Origin: Brachybacterium sp042666875
GTDB lineage: Bacteria; Actinomycetota; Actinomycetes; Actinomycetales; Dermabacteraceae
Reading direction: 5' to 3'
DNA: 64,000 nucleotides
NCBI RefSeq assembly: GCF_042666875.1
Contig: NZ_JBHTCX010000011.1
Span: 124,001-188,000 of the forward strand
A program made the translations under genes and the position numbers. Of this stretch, positions 1-9,682 are shown piece after piece; the first letter of the stretch is position 1, and each line of letters begins with the position of its first letter. Below the pieces are notes generated by a model, which worked only from the letters and a program-made list of their open reading frames with translations, did not search any database and was not told where the DNA came from.

Positions 1-1
1 C

Positions 2-49
2 GGGCGCCCGGCCCGGGCTGCTGTCCCCGAACGGGTGCCCGGCCCGGGC
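2..49. repeat. Pair of 17-bp near-identical direct repeats
   Basis: Two copies of GGGYGCCCGGCCCGGGC lie at 2-18 and 33-49, each containing the palindrome GCCCGGGC. The rest of 50-84 shows no gene. They may belong to the 3' end of a gene outside the window. Confidence 0.5.
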
Positions 50-84
50 CGCGCCACCCCTGACCGGCGGGGGCGCTCCCGACA

Positions 85-143
85 ACTGGCGACATAGCGG
101 GAGCCGTTGCCTATATGGCCACGGTTCCCGCTATGTCGCCAGT
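85..143. repeat. 59-bp palindromic element, family A copy 1
   Basis: The 23-bp arms at 85-107 and 121-143 are complementary with one mismatch, around a short centre containing CTATAT. The right arm shares the 18 bases CCCGCTATGTCGCCAGTA with the palindrome at 35275-35341. It is non-coding and lies upstream of the glutamate importer. It could be a bidirectional terminator or a REP-like mobile palindrome. Confidence 0.7.
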
Positions 144-232
144 ACCCGGCCGCGCCAGCGCTACCCCTCATCGAGCCAGGGACTCCAGGGAAAGGGGCCG
201 CCATCTCCGGTCATCGCGTGAACACCGGTCAC

Positions 233-299
233 GAACTTGTTCCGAACGGTGAGCGGAATGCCCACTGCCTGGACAGGGCGCCTCCTGACACCGCATTCT
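233..299 (+). promoter_or_regulatory. Candidate promoter and small palindrome before gluA
   Basis: GAACTTGTTC (233-242) is a short palindrome that could be an operator. CATTCT (294-299) is a plausible -10 placed 7 nt before the ATG at 307. No Shine-Dalgarno sequence precedes that ATG, so the transcript may be leaderless. Confidence 0.3.
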
Positions 300-306
300 C
301 ACCCTT

Positions 307-1101
<795 letters not shown>

Positions 1102-1255
1102 CCGGCCGTACCAGCACCAGCCGTGCCGCACCGGCTCCTTCCCGGCCCCGCCAGCCGCGACCATGCCCCGCCAGCCGCGACCACGCCCCACCAGCCCCGA
1201 CCCACCCCACAGCCCCGACCCCGCCCCACGGGCGACTCGAGAATCGGAGAGATCC

Positions 1256-2225
1256 ATGACCCGCACCAGCNCCCGGCCGTCGCGCCGTCGTCGCGGCCGC
1301 TGCCGCCCTGCCCCTCGGTGCCCTCGCCGCCTGCTCCTCCGAGACGGGTGAGGGCCCCTCACTGGGCGGCGGCTCCGATGGCGGCGGCGCCGAAGGCTCG
1401 GCGTTCACCGACGCCATCGCCTCCGGCCCGATCGCCGAGGACGACGTCGTCGCCGCCAGCGCCTGGGCGAGCGCCATCAAGGACAAGGACCAGCTGATCC
1501 GTGGTGGCACCCTCGCCAACCAGGTCTTCTCCCTGGCCAGCACCAGTGGCGGCGAGCCCACCGGTTTCGACGCGGGCATCACCCAGCTGCTGGCCCGCTA
1601 CATCCTCGGCGAGGACATCGAGGGCAAGATCGAGTACATCGACACTACGGTCGAGACCCGCGAGACCATGGTCCAGAACGGCACCGTGGACTGCGTGATC
1701 GCCACCTACTCGATCACTCCCGAGCGCCTCGAGGTCATCAACTTCGCCGGCCCGTACTATCTCTCGGGCACCGCCATTCAGGTCCGGACTGAGGACGCCG
1801 AGACCGTCGCCGGACCGGAGGACCTCACCGGCAAGAACCTCGTCACCCAGTCCAACTCGACCGGCATCCAGGCCATCGAGGAGTTCGTGACCGACCCGGG
1901 AGAGGTCGAGACCCTCCCGGACAACGAGTCCTGCGTCGCCGCACTGAAGCAGGGTCGTTCCGACGCGTACGTCCTCGACCAAGGCGTGCTGCTGGGCAAC
2001 TCCGCCGCAGACCCGGAGGTCTCCGTGGTCGGTGAACCGTTCGTCGACGACCCGTACGGCATCGGCCTTTCGCAGGACCACGAGGACGCCGTCGAGTTCG
2101 TCAACACCTTCCTCCAGGAGCTCATCGACTCCGGTACCTGGGACGCGCTGTGGGCCGCCACCATCGGCGAGGTCGTGGATGGCTCGGCCCCCGAACCCCC
2201 GACCCCGGGCGACATGCCGGCGTGA
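1256..2225 (+). CDS. gluB: Glutamate-binding lipoprotein, frame broken by an ambiguous base
   Basis: This is the extracytoplasmic substrate-binding protein of the importer. The ATG at 1256 follows GGAGAG and opens in one frame, but the mature protein from about 1272 on is in another. Removing the undetermined base at 1271 joins them into a 322-residue protein. The restored protein begins MTRTSPGRR, followed by an alanine-rich hydrophobic stretch and the lipobox LAAC. As deposited, translation stops at 1351. Motifs typical of the family include the stretch reading VQNGTVDCVIATYSITPER. I read the break as a sequence error, not a real mutation. Confidence 0.85.
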
Positions 2226-2304
2226 GCCGACGGACCGGCGGACGCGCTCGGCCGACGGCCGCGACCGGCCCGTCGGCCCGGCGCGACGATGGGATCCGGC
2301 CGCT

Positions 2305-2352
2305 CGTGCGATATGCACGGCCCGCGGCCGCCCCCGTGCGACATGCACGGCC
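2305..2352. repeat. Two 18-bp direct repeats, each a small hairpin
   Basis: CGTGCGAYATGCACGGCC occurs at 2305-2322 and 2335-2352, exactly 30 bp apart. Each copy folds on itself through CGTGC/GCACG. They lie in the 176-bp gap between gluB and gluC. They could slow decay of the binding-protein message or partly terminate before the permeases. Confidence 0.55.
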
Positions 2353-2401
2353 GACGGTCGCACCCCGCCCGTCAGCCCGCCCCTGATCTCGAGAGGGACC
2401 C

Positions 2402-3103
2402 ATGCAAGCCATCCGCGAGAACATCCCCCTGTTGGTGGAGGGCATCGCGACCACGTTCGCGCTGGTCGTGCTCGGCTATCTGTTCGCGCTCGTCGTCGGC
2501 ACCGCGCTCGCGGTGTGCCGGGTCAGCCCCATTCCGCCGCTGCGCTGGGCCGCGACGGTCTACGTCGAGATCTTCCGCAACATCCCGCTGCTGAGCCTGC
2601 TGATCCTGGTCGCGTTCGGCCTCCCCGACGTCGGGCTGCGCCTGCCCTACTTCTGGTGCGGCGTGCTGGGGCTGACCCTCTCGTCGGCCGCCTTCGTGTG
2701 CGAGAACGTCCGCTCGGGGATCAACACGGTGCCCGTCGGCCACGCCGAAGCGGCGCGGTCGATCGGGCTCGGCTTCTTCGGGACGCTGCGCCACGTGGTG
2801 CTCCCGCAGGCCTTCCGCGCCATGGTCCAGCCCCTGGTGAACGTCTTCATCGGCACGGTGATCGGATCGGCGCTGTGCTCGGCGATCTCGGTCAGTGAGA
2901 TCACCTGGGTCACCCAGACCCTCAACATCCAGTACGCGCAGGCGGTGATCATGTTCCTGGTGGCTGGGACCGTGTATCTGGCGATGTCCCTGGGCGGCGC
3001 CGCGCTCGGCGGCGTCATCGAGCGCGCCGTCTCCCCGGGGCAGCGGCCGGGCCGCTCCCGGACCCGCAATGCTCTGGATGTCACGGCAGGAGCCCAGGCA
3101 TGA
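2402..3103 (+). CDS. gluC: Amino acid ABC transporter permease, first subunit
   Basis: This inner-membrane permease has 233 residues and several hydrophobic spans. It carries the cytoplasmic EAA loop (EAARSIGLGFFGTLRHVVLP) that docks on the ATPase. The N-terminal half reads as a His/Glu/Gln/Arg-type permease with the VEIFRNIPLL segment characteristic of that family. The ATG at 2402 follows a GAGAGGGA ribosome site. Its stop overlaps the start of the next permease by 4 bp (ATGA), which indicates translational coupling. Confidence 0.88.
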   Translation: MQAIRENIPLLVEGIATTFALVVLGYLFALVVGTALAVCRVSPIPPLRWAATVYVEIFRNIPLLSLLILVAFGLPDVGLRLPYFWCGVLGLTLSSAAFVCENVRSGINTVPVGHAEAARSIGLGFFGTLRHVVLPQAFRAMVQPLVNVFIGTVIGSALCSAISVSEITWVTQTLNIQYAQAVIMFLVAGTVYLAMSLGGAALGGVIERAVSPGQRPGRSRTRNALDVTAGAQA

Positions 3104-3930
3104 GCGCCGCGACCAGCAATACTGCGACCCAGGTGCTGTTCGACGCCCCCGGCCCCAAGGGGCGCCGGCGGATCCTGCTGCTGTCGATCCTCAGTATCCT
3201 GGCGATCCTCGGCCTGCTCGCGGCGGGACTGCGGCAGTTCGCGATCAACGGGCAGCTGGATCCGAACAAGTGGGTCGTCTACCTCCGGGCCGACTACCTC
3301 GCCTTTCTCGGGCAAGGGCTCGCCGGGACGGTGCAGGTCACCGCTGTCGCCGCAGCGGTGGCCTTCCCCCTCGGGCTGCTGCTGGCGCTGGCGCGGCTGT
3401 CGCGGCTGCGGGTGCTCAGCGCAGCGAGCACGGTGTGGATCGAGTTCTTCCGCGGCATCCCGATGCTGCTGGTGGTCTACGGGTTCCTACTGGCTCTGCC
3501 CGCCTACGGGTTCACGTTCCCACGGTTCTGGATGCTCGCGATCCCGATGGTGCTGGTCTCCTCCGCGACCACCGCGGAGGTGTTCCGGGCCGGCATCAAG
3601 GCGGTCGACGTGGGGCAGCACGAGGCCGCCGCCGCGATCGGGCTCAGCCACCGCGACTCCATGCTCTCCGTGATCCTGCCGCAGGCCGTGCGCCTGGTCC
3701 TGCCCAGCCTCATCCTCGCCCTGGTCTCCCTGCTGAAGGACTCCACCCTCGGCTACGTGGTCAGCGTCAACGAGCTGCAGTTCCAGGGCAAGACGATGGT
3801 CTCGATCACGCGCTACCTGGTCCAGACCTACATCGTCGTCTCGGTCATCTACATCGCCGTGAACTTCCTGCTCACCCGGATCGCGCTGGCACTGGATGCG
3901 CACATGAAGGCCCGCGCCGGCGCGAGCTGA
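3100..3930 (+). CDS. gluD: Amino acid ABC transporter permease, second subunit
   Basis: This is the second permease of the importer, 276 residues. It has a charged N-terminus, an N-terminal membrane span near residues 25-45 and further spans after residue 75. The family motif IEFFRGIPMLLVVYG is present, and the EAA loop begins HEAAAAIGLSHRDSM. It probably forms a heterodimer with the upstream permease. It closes the four-gene operon; no clear terminator is visible in the 95 bp that follow. Confidence 0.88.
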   Translation: MSAATSNTATQVLFDAPGPKGRRRILLLSILSILAILGLLAAGLRQFAINGQLDPNKWVVYLRADYLAFLGQGLAGTVQVTAVAAAVAFPLGLLLALARLSRLRVLSAASTVWIEFFRGIPMLLVVYGFLLALPAYGFTFPRFWMLAIPMVLVSSATTAEVFRAGIKAVDVGQHEAAAAIGLSHRDSMLSVILPQAVRLVLPSLILALVSLLKDSTLGYVVSVNELQFQGKTMVSITRYLVQTYIVVSVIYIAVNFLLTRIALALDAHMKARAGAS

Positions 3931-4025
3931 GCCCGACACGCCGCCCGACGCGTCATCCCTGCCGCTCGCGTCGGCCCTGTTCGTCGTCCCCGTCGTCCAC
4001 TGTTCCCCGGAAGGCTGGTCCTGCC

Positions 4026-4895
4026 ATGTGCCGACTGCTCGGCGTCGTCTCCCGTGAGCCCATCTCCCTGGACCGTGCTGTCCGTGACGAGATCGAACCG
4101 TTCACCGAACAGTCCGAGATCCATCGCGACGGATGGGGCGTGGCCTGGTTCGACGCGGCCGACGGGAAGGCGGCGGCCGACGAGGCGGCGGCCGGCGGGG
4201 ATGACGCAGCCGCAGGGACTCCTCGGCCGGCCGGTGAGCACCGGCCCGTCGACCCCCGTCGGCCCCGCATCCACCGCCACCTCGATGTGGCCCGAGAATC
4301 CGCGGCCTACCGGGACGCCGTCGCCGAGGCCACGGGCCCGATGATGCTCGTGCACCTGCGCAAGGCGAGCCCCGGCCTGCCCCTGCGGATCGACAACACC
4401 CATCCCTTCCGCGAGGGTGAGGCGGTATTCGCGCACAACGGCCAGTACGACCTCTCCGACCCGCTGCGTGAAGCGATCCTCGCGCGCGGCGGGCGCACGC
4501 CCGAGGGCACCACGGACTCGGAGCTGTACTTCTCCCTGGTCGAGCTTCATGTCCGCGAGACGGACCCGGCGACCGCCGTGCAGCGGGCCGCCGCCGAGCT
4601 CACGCAGCTGTGCCTCGAGCACGCCGGTCGCGTTCCCGAGGCCCTGAACTGCCTGTACATGACGCCCGACGTGATGATCGCCTATCAGCAGTCCGATCCG
4701 GCCCAGGCCAAGCCTCATCACACCGCCGACAACTACTCGCTGCGCTACCGCATCGACGCCGACCGCGTCATCGTGGCCTCCTCCGGGATCCCTCAGGCCG
4801 ACCATCTCGACGTGGGCGAGGGCCAGGCGCTGGTGATCAACCGGGGCGACCTCAGCGTCTCGGTGCGTCCCGCCCTGGACTGCGAGGTGCGCTGA
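4026..4895 (+). CDS. Class II glutamine amidotransferase (YafJ/EgtC-like)
   Basis: This is a 289-residue N-terminal-nucleophile amidotransferase-like protein. It starts MCRLLGV, so Cys2 is the expected nucleophile after removal of the first methionine. The segments HRDGWGVAW, HLRKAS and FAHNGQ are the standard glutamine-binding loops. Residues of roughly 45-90 form an Ala/Asp/Pro-rich insertion unlike the compact family core. No synthetase domain is attached, so the acceptor is unknown. No ergothioneine genes surround it. Start chosen because it places the conserved Cys at position 2. Confidence 0.85.
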   Translation: MCRLLGVVSREPISLDRAVRDEIEPFTEQSEIHRDGWGVAWFDAADGKAAADEAAAGGDDAAAGTPRPAGEHRPVDPRRPRIHRHLDVARESAAYRDAVAEATGPMMLVHLRKASPGLPLRIDNTHPFREGEAVFAHNGQYDLSDPLREAILARGGRTPEGTTDSELYFSLVELHVRETDPATAVQRAAAELTQLCLEHAGRVPEALNCLYMTPDVMIAYQQSDPAQAKPHHTADNYSLRYRIDADRVIVASSGIPQADHLDVGEGQALVINRGDLSVSVRPALDCEVR

Positions 4896-4987
4896 ACGGC
4901 AAGGCGCCGCCACGGAGGCCGCCATCTGGATAAGGTTGAGAGAGCCGGTGGTGACAGCTCGTCGCCCCGACAGGACTGGAGGTCCCG

Positions 4988-5806
4988 GTGATCGGATTCG
5001 AGAACATCCGCAAGGAGTACCCCGGCGGCGCGGTCGCGGTGGCGGACTTCAGCCTGGACATCGCCTCCCACGAGTCGGTGGTGCTCGTGGGAACCTCCGG
5101 CTCGGGTAAGACCACGCTGCTGCGGATGGTCAATCGCATGGTCGATGCCACCTCCGGCCGGGTCCACATCGACGGGGACGACGTGGCCAGCCTGGATCCC
5201 GTGACGCTGCGTCGCAGCATCGGCTACGTCATGCAGGCCTCCGGGCTGCTGCCGCATCGCACCGTGCTGGACAACATCACCACCGTGCCCGTGCTGCGCG
5301 GCACCTCCAAGGGGGAGGCCCGCCGCCGCGCTCACGAGCTGATGGAGACGGTCGGCCTCGATGCCGCCCTCGCCCGCCGCTATCCTGCGCAGCTCTCCGG
5401 TGGTCAGCAGCAGCGCGTCGGCGTGGCCCGTGGCCTCGCGGCCGATCCGAACATCCTGCTGATGGACGAGCCCTTCGGTGCAGTGGACCCGATCGTGCGC
5501 AGTGAGCTGCAGCAGGAGCTGCTGCGCCTGCAGCGGGAGCTGCGCAAGACGATCGTGTTCGTCACCCACGACATCGACGAGGCGTTCCTGGTCGGCGACC
5601 GCGTCGTCATCCTCAAGCCCGGTGGCGTCGTGGCCCAGGTCGGCACCCCGCAGGAGATCCTCGCCGATCCGGCCGACGAGTTCGTGGCGAGCTTCGTCGG
5701 CGCCGACCGCGGGGCCCGCACCCTCCACGTCGAGCAGGTCGACGGACGCGATGTCGTGGTCGACGCCGACGGTCGCGCGGCCGGTGTGCTGGAGACCCCG
5801 TCGTGA
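4988..5806 (+). CDS. Osmoprotectant/quaternary amine ABC transporter ATPase
   Basis: This is the ATPase of a glycine betaine/carnitine/choline-type importer (OpuCA/OsmV family). The 272 residues contain Walker A GTSGSGKTT, a Q-loop YVMQASGLLPHRTV typical of this family, signature LSGGQQQRV and Walker B LLMDEPFGAVDP. It lacks the C-terminal CBS pair that regulates classical OpuCA and ProV. That makes it shorter and closer to the OsmV/YehX type. GTG start at 4988 with GGAGG upstream. Its stop overlaps the next gene by 4 bp. Confidence 0.87.
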   Translation: MIGFENIRKEYPGGAVAVADFSLDIASHESVVLVGTSGSGKTTLLRMVNRMVDATSGRVHIDGDDVASLDPVTLRRSIGYVMQASGLLPHRTVLDNITTVPVLRGTSKGEARRRAHELMETVGLDAALARRYPAQLSGGQQQRVGVARGLAADPNILLMDEPFGAVDPIVRSELQQELLRLQRELRKTIVFVTHDIDEAFLVGDRVVILKPGGVVAQVGTPQEILADPADEFVASFVGADRGARTLHVEQVDGRDVVVDADGRAAGVLETPS

Positions 5807-6453
5807 GCTGGGTGCTCGCCAACCTCGATGTTCTCGCGGCGCGCACCGGTGCCCACCTGGTCCAGGCGCTGCCGCCGATCCTCATCGCGCTCGTGCTGGC
5901 GCTGCCGATCGCGAAGCTCGCCAACCTGACCGGCTGGCTGCGGCCGGGTGTCACCACCGCGTCGGGACTGATGTACGCGATCCCCTCGCTGCCGCTGTTC
6001 GTGCTGCTGCCGGGCATCATCGGCACCGGAGTGCGCAGCCCCGTGAACATCATCGTCGCGCTCTCGCTGTACGGCCTGGCCCTGATGGTCCCCGCCGCCT
6101 CCGACGGGTTCCGCTCCGTAGACCGCGACGTGCTCAGCTCCGCCACCGCACAGGGGTACGCCCCGCTGGCCCGGTTCTGGCAGGTCGAGCTGCCGCTGGC
6201 CGGGCCGGTGCTGCTGGCGGGCGTGCGCGTCGTCGCCGTCAGCACCATCTCGCTGGTCACCGTGGGCGGCGTGCTCGGGGTGCCCAGCCTGGGAATGCTC
6301 TTCGTGGACGGGTTCCGCCGCGGCATCGTGGCGGAGATCGCGGCCGGCGTGGTGCTCACGGCAGCGCTCGCCCTGCTCACGGACGCGCTGCTGGTGCTGC
6401 TGGGCAGAGCGCTGATGCCCTGGACCCGGCGGAAGGTGGTCAGCCGGCCGTGA
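5803..6453 (+). CDS. Osmoprotectant ABC transporter permease, first subunit
   Basis: This 216-residue membrane protein has about five to six hydrophobic spans and belongs to the OpuCB/ProW-like permeases. The segment SGLMYAIPSLPLFVLLP is characteristic. It starts with GTG inside the stop of the ATPase gene and its own stop overlaps the next permease start by 4 bp. The three membrane-complex genes are therefore translationally coupled. Confidence 0.87.
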   Translation: MSWVLANLDVLAARTGAHLVQALPPILIALVLALPIAKLANLTGWLRPGVTTASGLMYAIPSLPLFVLLPGIIGTGVRSPVNIIVALSLYGLALMVPAASDGFRSVDRDVLSSATAQGYAPLARFWQVELPLAGPVLLAGVRVVAVSTISLVTVGGVLGVPSLGMLFVDGFRRGIVAEIAAGVVLTAALALLTDALLVLLGRALMPWTRRKVVSRP

Positions 6454-7121
6454 ACGAGAATCCCTACGGCGAGGCCTTCGTCTGGCTGGCCGACCCCGCT
6501 CGCTGGAGCGGCCCCTCCGGCATCCCTGTGCGCACCCTCGAGCACCTCGGTTACACCGCCCTCGGGGTGCTGATCGCCGCACTGATCGCCATTCCGATCG
6601 GCCTGCTGGTGGGCCACACCGGTCGGTTCGCCGGGCTCGCGGTCGCCGCCTCCGGGGCCGCCCGCGCCCTGCCCACGCTGGGACTGGTCACTCTGTTCGC
6701 CCTCGTGCTGGGCATCGGCCTGACCGCGCCGCTGCTGGCCTTCGTGATCCTGGCGCTGCCCTCCCTGCTCGCCGGGGCGTACTCCGCGGTCGAATCGGCG
6801 GACCCCGCCACCGTCGATGCCGCCCGCGCTCAGGGCATGACCGAGTGGCAGATCCTCACCCGGGTCGAGATCCCGCTGGGCATGCCGCTGATCATCGGCG
6901 GCTTCCGCGGGGCGACGGTGCAGGTCGTGGCCACCGCCATGCTCGCGGCCTACGTCGGCAACGGGGGCCTGGGCCGCTACATCTTCCTCGGGCTCGGCTC
7001 CCAGGACTATCCGCAGATGATCGCCGGTTCCCTGCTGGTGATCGCCCTCGCGCTGCTGCTCGACCTCGCGCTGCTGATCATCCAGCGCGCCACCTCCCCG
7101 CGCGGTGCCCGTCCCGCCTGA
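6450..7121 (+). CDS. Osmoprotectant ABC transporter permease, second subunit
   Basis: The gene encodes 223 residues from a GTG at 6450. It has hydrophobic spans and the family segment AARALPTLGLVTLFAL, with a docking loop around DAARAQGMTEWQILTRVEIP. An upstream extension in the same frame overlaps the previous two genes and is not used. With the preceding permease it should form the heterodimeric channel. The binding protein follows after 94 bp. Confidence 0.87.
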   Translation: MNENPYGEAFVWLADPARWSGPSGIPVRTLEHLGYTALGVLIAALIAIPIGLLVGHTGRFAGLAVAASGAARALPTLGLVTLFALVLGIGLTAPLLAFVILALPSLLAGAYSAVESADPATVDAARAQGMTEWQILTRVEIPLGMPLIIGGFRGATVQVVATAMLAAYVGNGGLGRYIFLGLGSQDYPQMIAGSLLVIALALLLDLALLIIQRATSPRGARPA

Positions 7122-7215
7122 GCACCGCCCCTCCCGTTCCATCGGTCCACTGTCCCGTCCCGTCGGCCCACCGTTCCATCGCCCGTCCGCTGTTCCGCAC
7201 CCCAGGAGGATCCTC

Positions 7216-8166
7216 ATGACCATCCACAGCACTCGGCGCCGTCTGCTCGGCGCGTTCGGCATCGGCGGCGTGGCCCTCGGAGCGGGCGCCTGCGGCAGCT
7301 CGGACCCCTTCGAGGAGGGAAGCGGCGGAGAGGGCGGTTCCGACGGCGGCGGCTCCGGCGGGGCCGACGCGAGCACGATCGTGATCGGATCCCAGGCCTA
7401 CTACTCCAACGAGATCATCGCCGAGCTGTTCGCGCAGGTCCTCGAAGCCGAAGGACTCACCGTCGACCGGCAGTTCCAGATCGGTCAGCGCGAGGTCTAC
7501 ATGCCGGAGCTCGAGAGCGGCGCCCTCGACGTGCTGCCGGAGTACACCGGCAACCTGCTGCAGTTCTACGACTCCGAGGCCGCGTCGGCCAGCCCCGAGG
7601 AGATCCACTCCGCGCTCGGCGAGGTGCTCCCGGAGGGCCTGCGTCTGCTGCCGTTCGCCGAGGCCACCGACCAGGACTCCTACACCACCACGTCCGAGTT
7701 CGCCGAGGCGAACTCCCTGAGCTCGATCGGCGATCTCGCGGGCATCGACGATCTGAAGATCGCCGCCAACAGCGAGTTCGAGGTCCGCCCCTACGGGCCC
7801 GAGGGCGTGAAGTCCGTCTACGGCGTCGACATCACGGTGGTCCCGGTCGAGGACTCCGGTGGTCCCCTGACCGTGCAGGCGCTGACGGACGGGGATGTGC
7901 AGCTAGCGGATCTGTACACCTCCGATCCGGCCATCGTGGCGAACGATTTCGTCGTCCTCGAGGACCCGGAGTCGCTGATCCTGCCGCAGAACGTGGTCCC
8001 CGTCGTCAGCGAGAAGGTCGACGAGGCCGCCGAGGCCGCCATGACCTCGGTCATCGAGGCGCTGACGCCCGACGACCTGATCGAGCTGAACCGTCAGAGC
8101 GTCGAGGACCAGGCCTCCTCGGCGGACATCGCCAGCGGCTGGCTCAGCGAGAAGGGCCTGGTCTGA
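7216..8166 (+). CDS. Osmoprotectant-binding lipoprotein (OpuAC/OpuCC family)
   Basis: This is a 316-residue extracytoplasmic binding protein. The twin arginines of STRRRLLGAFG and a hydrophobic stretch end in the lipobox GAGAC, followed by a Gly/Ser-rich linker. The family signature GQREVYMPELESGALDVLPE and a C-terminal segment LTPDDLIELNRQSV are present. The start at 7216 is set by AGGAGG ten bases upstream. Compared with Bacillus OpuC operons, this gene comes last. Likely ligands are betaine, choline or carnitine; the sequence alone does not decide. Confidence 0.88.
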   Translation: MTIHSTRRRLLGAFGIGGVALGAGACGSSDPFEEGSGGEGGSDGGGSGGADASTIVIGSQAYYSNEIIAELFAQVLEAEGLTVDRQFQIGQREVYMPELESGALDVLPEYTGNLLQFYDSEAASASPEEIHSALGEVLPEGLRLLPFAEATDQDSYTTTSEFAEANSLSSIGDLAGIDDLKIAANSEFEVRPYGPEGVKSVYGVDITVVPVEDSGGPLTVQALTDGDVQLADLYTSDPAIVANDFVVLEDPESLILPQNVVPVVSEKVDEAAEAAMTSVIEALTPDDLIELNRQSVEDQASSADIASGWLSEKGLV

Positions 8167-9002
8167 TGAGGATCGCCGTCACCGGAGCGACCGGGAAGAT
8201 CGGCGGCGCGGTCGCCCGCGAGCTGAGTGACCTCGGGCCCGACCTGCGACTGGTGGTGCGCAGCCCGCGCCGGGCGCCGGAGATCGCGGGAGCCGACGTG
8301 GTCCGCGCCGAGTACGCCGATGCCGACGCGTGCCGGACCGCCTTCGCCGACGTCGACGTACTGTTCCTGGTCTCCGCCGGGGAGGCCGCCGACCGGATCG
8401 AGCAGCACCGCACCGTGATCCGGGCCGCGGCCGATGCCGGCGTGGGCCACGTCGTCTACACGTCCTTCCTCGGCGCCTCGGCCGAGGCGGAGTTCACGCT
8501 GGCGCGGGACCACGGCGCCACCGAGGAGTTCCTGCGGGAATCGGGCATGGCGTGGACCGTCCTGCGCGACAGCTTCTATGCCGACGTCCTGCTCGACTTC
8601 GCCGGCGAGGACCGCACAGTCCGCGGGCCAGGAGGGGAGGGCCGCTGCGCCTTCGTGGCCCGAGCCGACGTCGCCGAGGTCGCCGCCGCCATCCTGCGCG
8701 ACCCCTCCGGCTGGGCCGGGCGCACCCTCGACCTCACCGGACCCGCGGCGGTGTCGCTGGGCGAGGCCGCCGCGATCATGACCGGCGCGCTGGGGGAGGA
8801 GTACCGCTACGTCGACGAGACTCTCGAGGAGGCTCACGCCTCCCGGTCCTCCTACGGTGTGCCGGACTGGATGGTCGAGGCCTGGATCAGCACCTACACC
8901 GCGATCGCCTCAGGGCAGCTCGACGTGGTCAGCGACGACGTCGCCACGGTGCTGGGCCGCCCGGCCACCCCGCTCGCGGAGGCGGTGGCCTCGCCCTTGT
9001 GA
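8166..9002 (+). CDS. NmrA-like NAD(P)-binding oxidoreductase
   Basis: This 278-residue atypical short-chain dehydrogenase starts MRIAVTGATGKIGGAV, a Rossmann TGATGxxG nucleotide-binding loop. The middle resembles NmrA/QOR2 proteins (VYTSFLGAS, RDSFYADV). These proteins reduce quinones or sense NADP; the substrate here is unknown. Its ATG shares one base with the stop of the osmoprotectant-binding protein. It is therefore probably translated from the same mRNA although no functional link is obvious. Confidence 0.75.
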   Translation: MRIAVTGATGKIGGAVARELSDLGPDLRLVVRSPRRAPEIAGADVVRAEYADADACRTAFADVDVLFLVSAGEAADRIEQHRTVIRAAADAGVGHVVYTSFLGASAEAEFTLARDHGATEEFLRESGMAWTVLRDSFYADVLLDFAGEDRTVRGPGGEGRCAFVARADVAEVAAAILRDPSGWAGRTLDLTGPAAVSLGEAAAIMTGALGEEYRYVDETLEEAHASRSSYGVPDWMVEAWISTYTAIASGQLDVVSDDVATVLGRPATPLAEAVASPL

Positions 9003-9141
9003 GGCGGCCGCCGCTGGCCGGTGAGGCGGGGTGAGGCGGCCACCGTCCCTGTGCTCGGACGGGTGGGCGGCGGCGCGGCCCACGGCCGGACCGGGCGGTC
9101 ACGATCCTCCCGAACACCGCGTGCAGCGGCCGGCGGTCTCC

Positions 9142-9153
9142 TAGGGTGGCGGT
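9142..9153 (+). promoter_or_regulatory. Probable leaderless -10 promoter element
   Basis: TAGGGT at 9142-9147 is followed by six bases and then the ATG at 9154. No ribosome-binding site is visible. This spacing fits transcription starting at the start codon, common in actinobacteria. Confidence 0.45.
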
Positions 9154-9624
9154 ATGACCACGGAAGAGAACAAGATCGTCGTCAGCCGCGTCATCGACGC
9201 CCCCGCCAAGGACCTCTTCGACCTGCTGAGCCTGCCTGCACGCCACCCCGACGTCGACGGGTCCGGCATGGTCCGCTCCGCCGAGAACACCGAGCGCGTG
9301 ACCAAGGCCGGTGAGCAGTTCACGATGAACATGTATGCCGAGGGCATGGGTGGCGACTACCGCATGCGCAACCACGTCACCGCCTTCGACGAGAACAAGA
9401 TGATCGGGTGGAAGCCCGCTCGCGAGGAGTCGCCGGACGACGTGCCCGGCTGGGAATGGCTCTACGAGCTCAAGCCCCTCGACGCCGGTACCACCGAGGT
9501 CACGCTGACCTACGACTGGTCCGCGGTCACCGACCCGAAGCTGCTGCCGATCTTCCCCGGGGTTCCGGAGGAGGACTTGGAGGAGTCGCTGAACAAACTC
9601 GCCGCCGCGGTCACCAACCCCTGA
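9154..9624 (+). CDS. SRPBCC-fold protein
   Basis: This 156-residue soluble protein opens with the strand-helix pattern KIVVSRVIDAPAKDLFDLLS of START/Bet v1-like (SRPBCC) proteins. It ends with the long helix EEDLEESLNKLAAAV that closes the ligand cavity. Members bind small hydrophobic ligands or act as AHSA1-like proteins. No catalytic residues can be assigned. It is transcribed separately from the second SRPBCC gene, with a 155-bp gap that contains a strong palindrome. Confidence 0.75.
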   Translation: MTTEENKIVVSRVIDAPAKDLFDLLSLPARHPDVDGSGMVRSAENTERVTKAGEQFTMNMYAEGMGGDYRMRNHVTAFDENKMIGWKPAREESPDDVPGWEWLYELKPLDAGTTEVTLTYDWSAVTDPKLLPIFPGVPEEDLEESLNKLAAAVTNP

Positions 9625-9682
9625 TCTCGCGCGCACGCCGCCCCGGTCCGCGCCTGCTGCGGATCGAAGCCCGGTCGCGCAC

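Noticed and set aside
1256..1351. Separate short gene or true pseudogene at the start of gluB
   Set aside because: The break coincides exactly with the undetermined base and vanishes when it is removed.
3069..4895. Long open frames (400-970 codons) overlapping real genes in other frames, for example across 3069-4895 and 27056-29962
   Set aside because: They are Arg/Pro/Ala-rich translations of GC-rich coding sequence in the wrong frame; their 3' portions only coincide with the real amidotransferase and permease genes.
4988..5806. Classical ProV/OpuCA assignment with CBS regulation
   Set aside because: The protein ends after the ATPase domain and has no CBS modules, so I kept only the family-level name.
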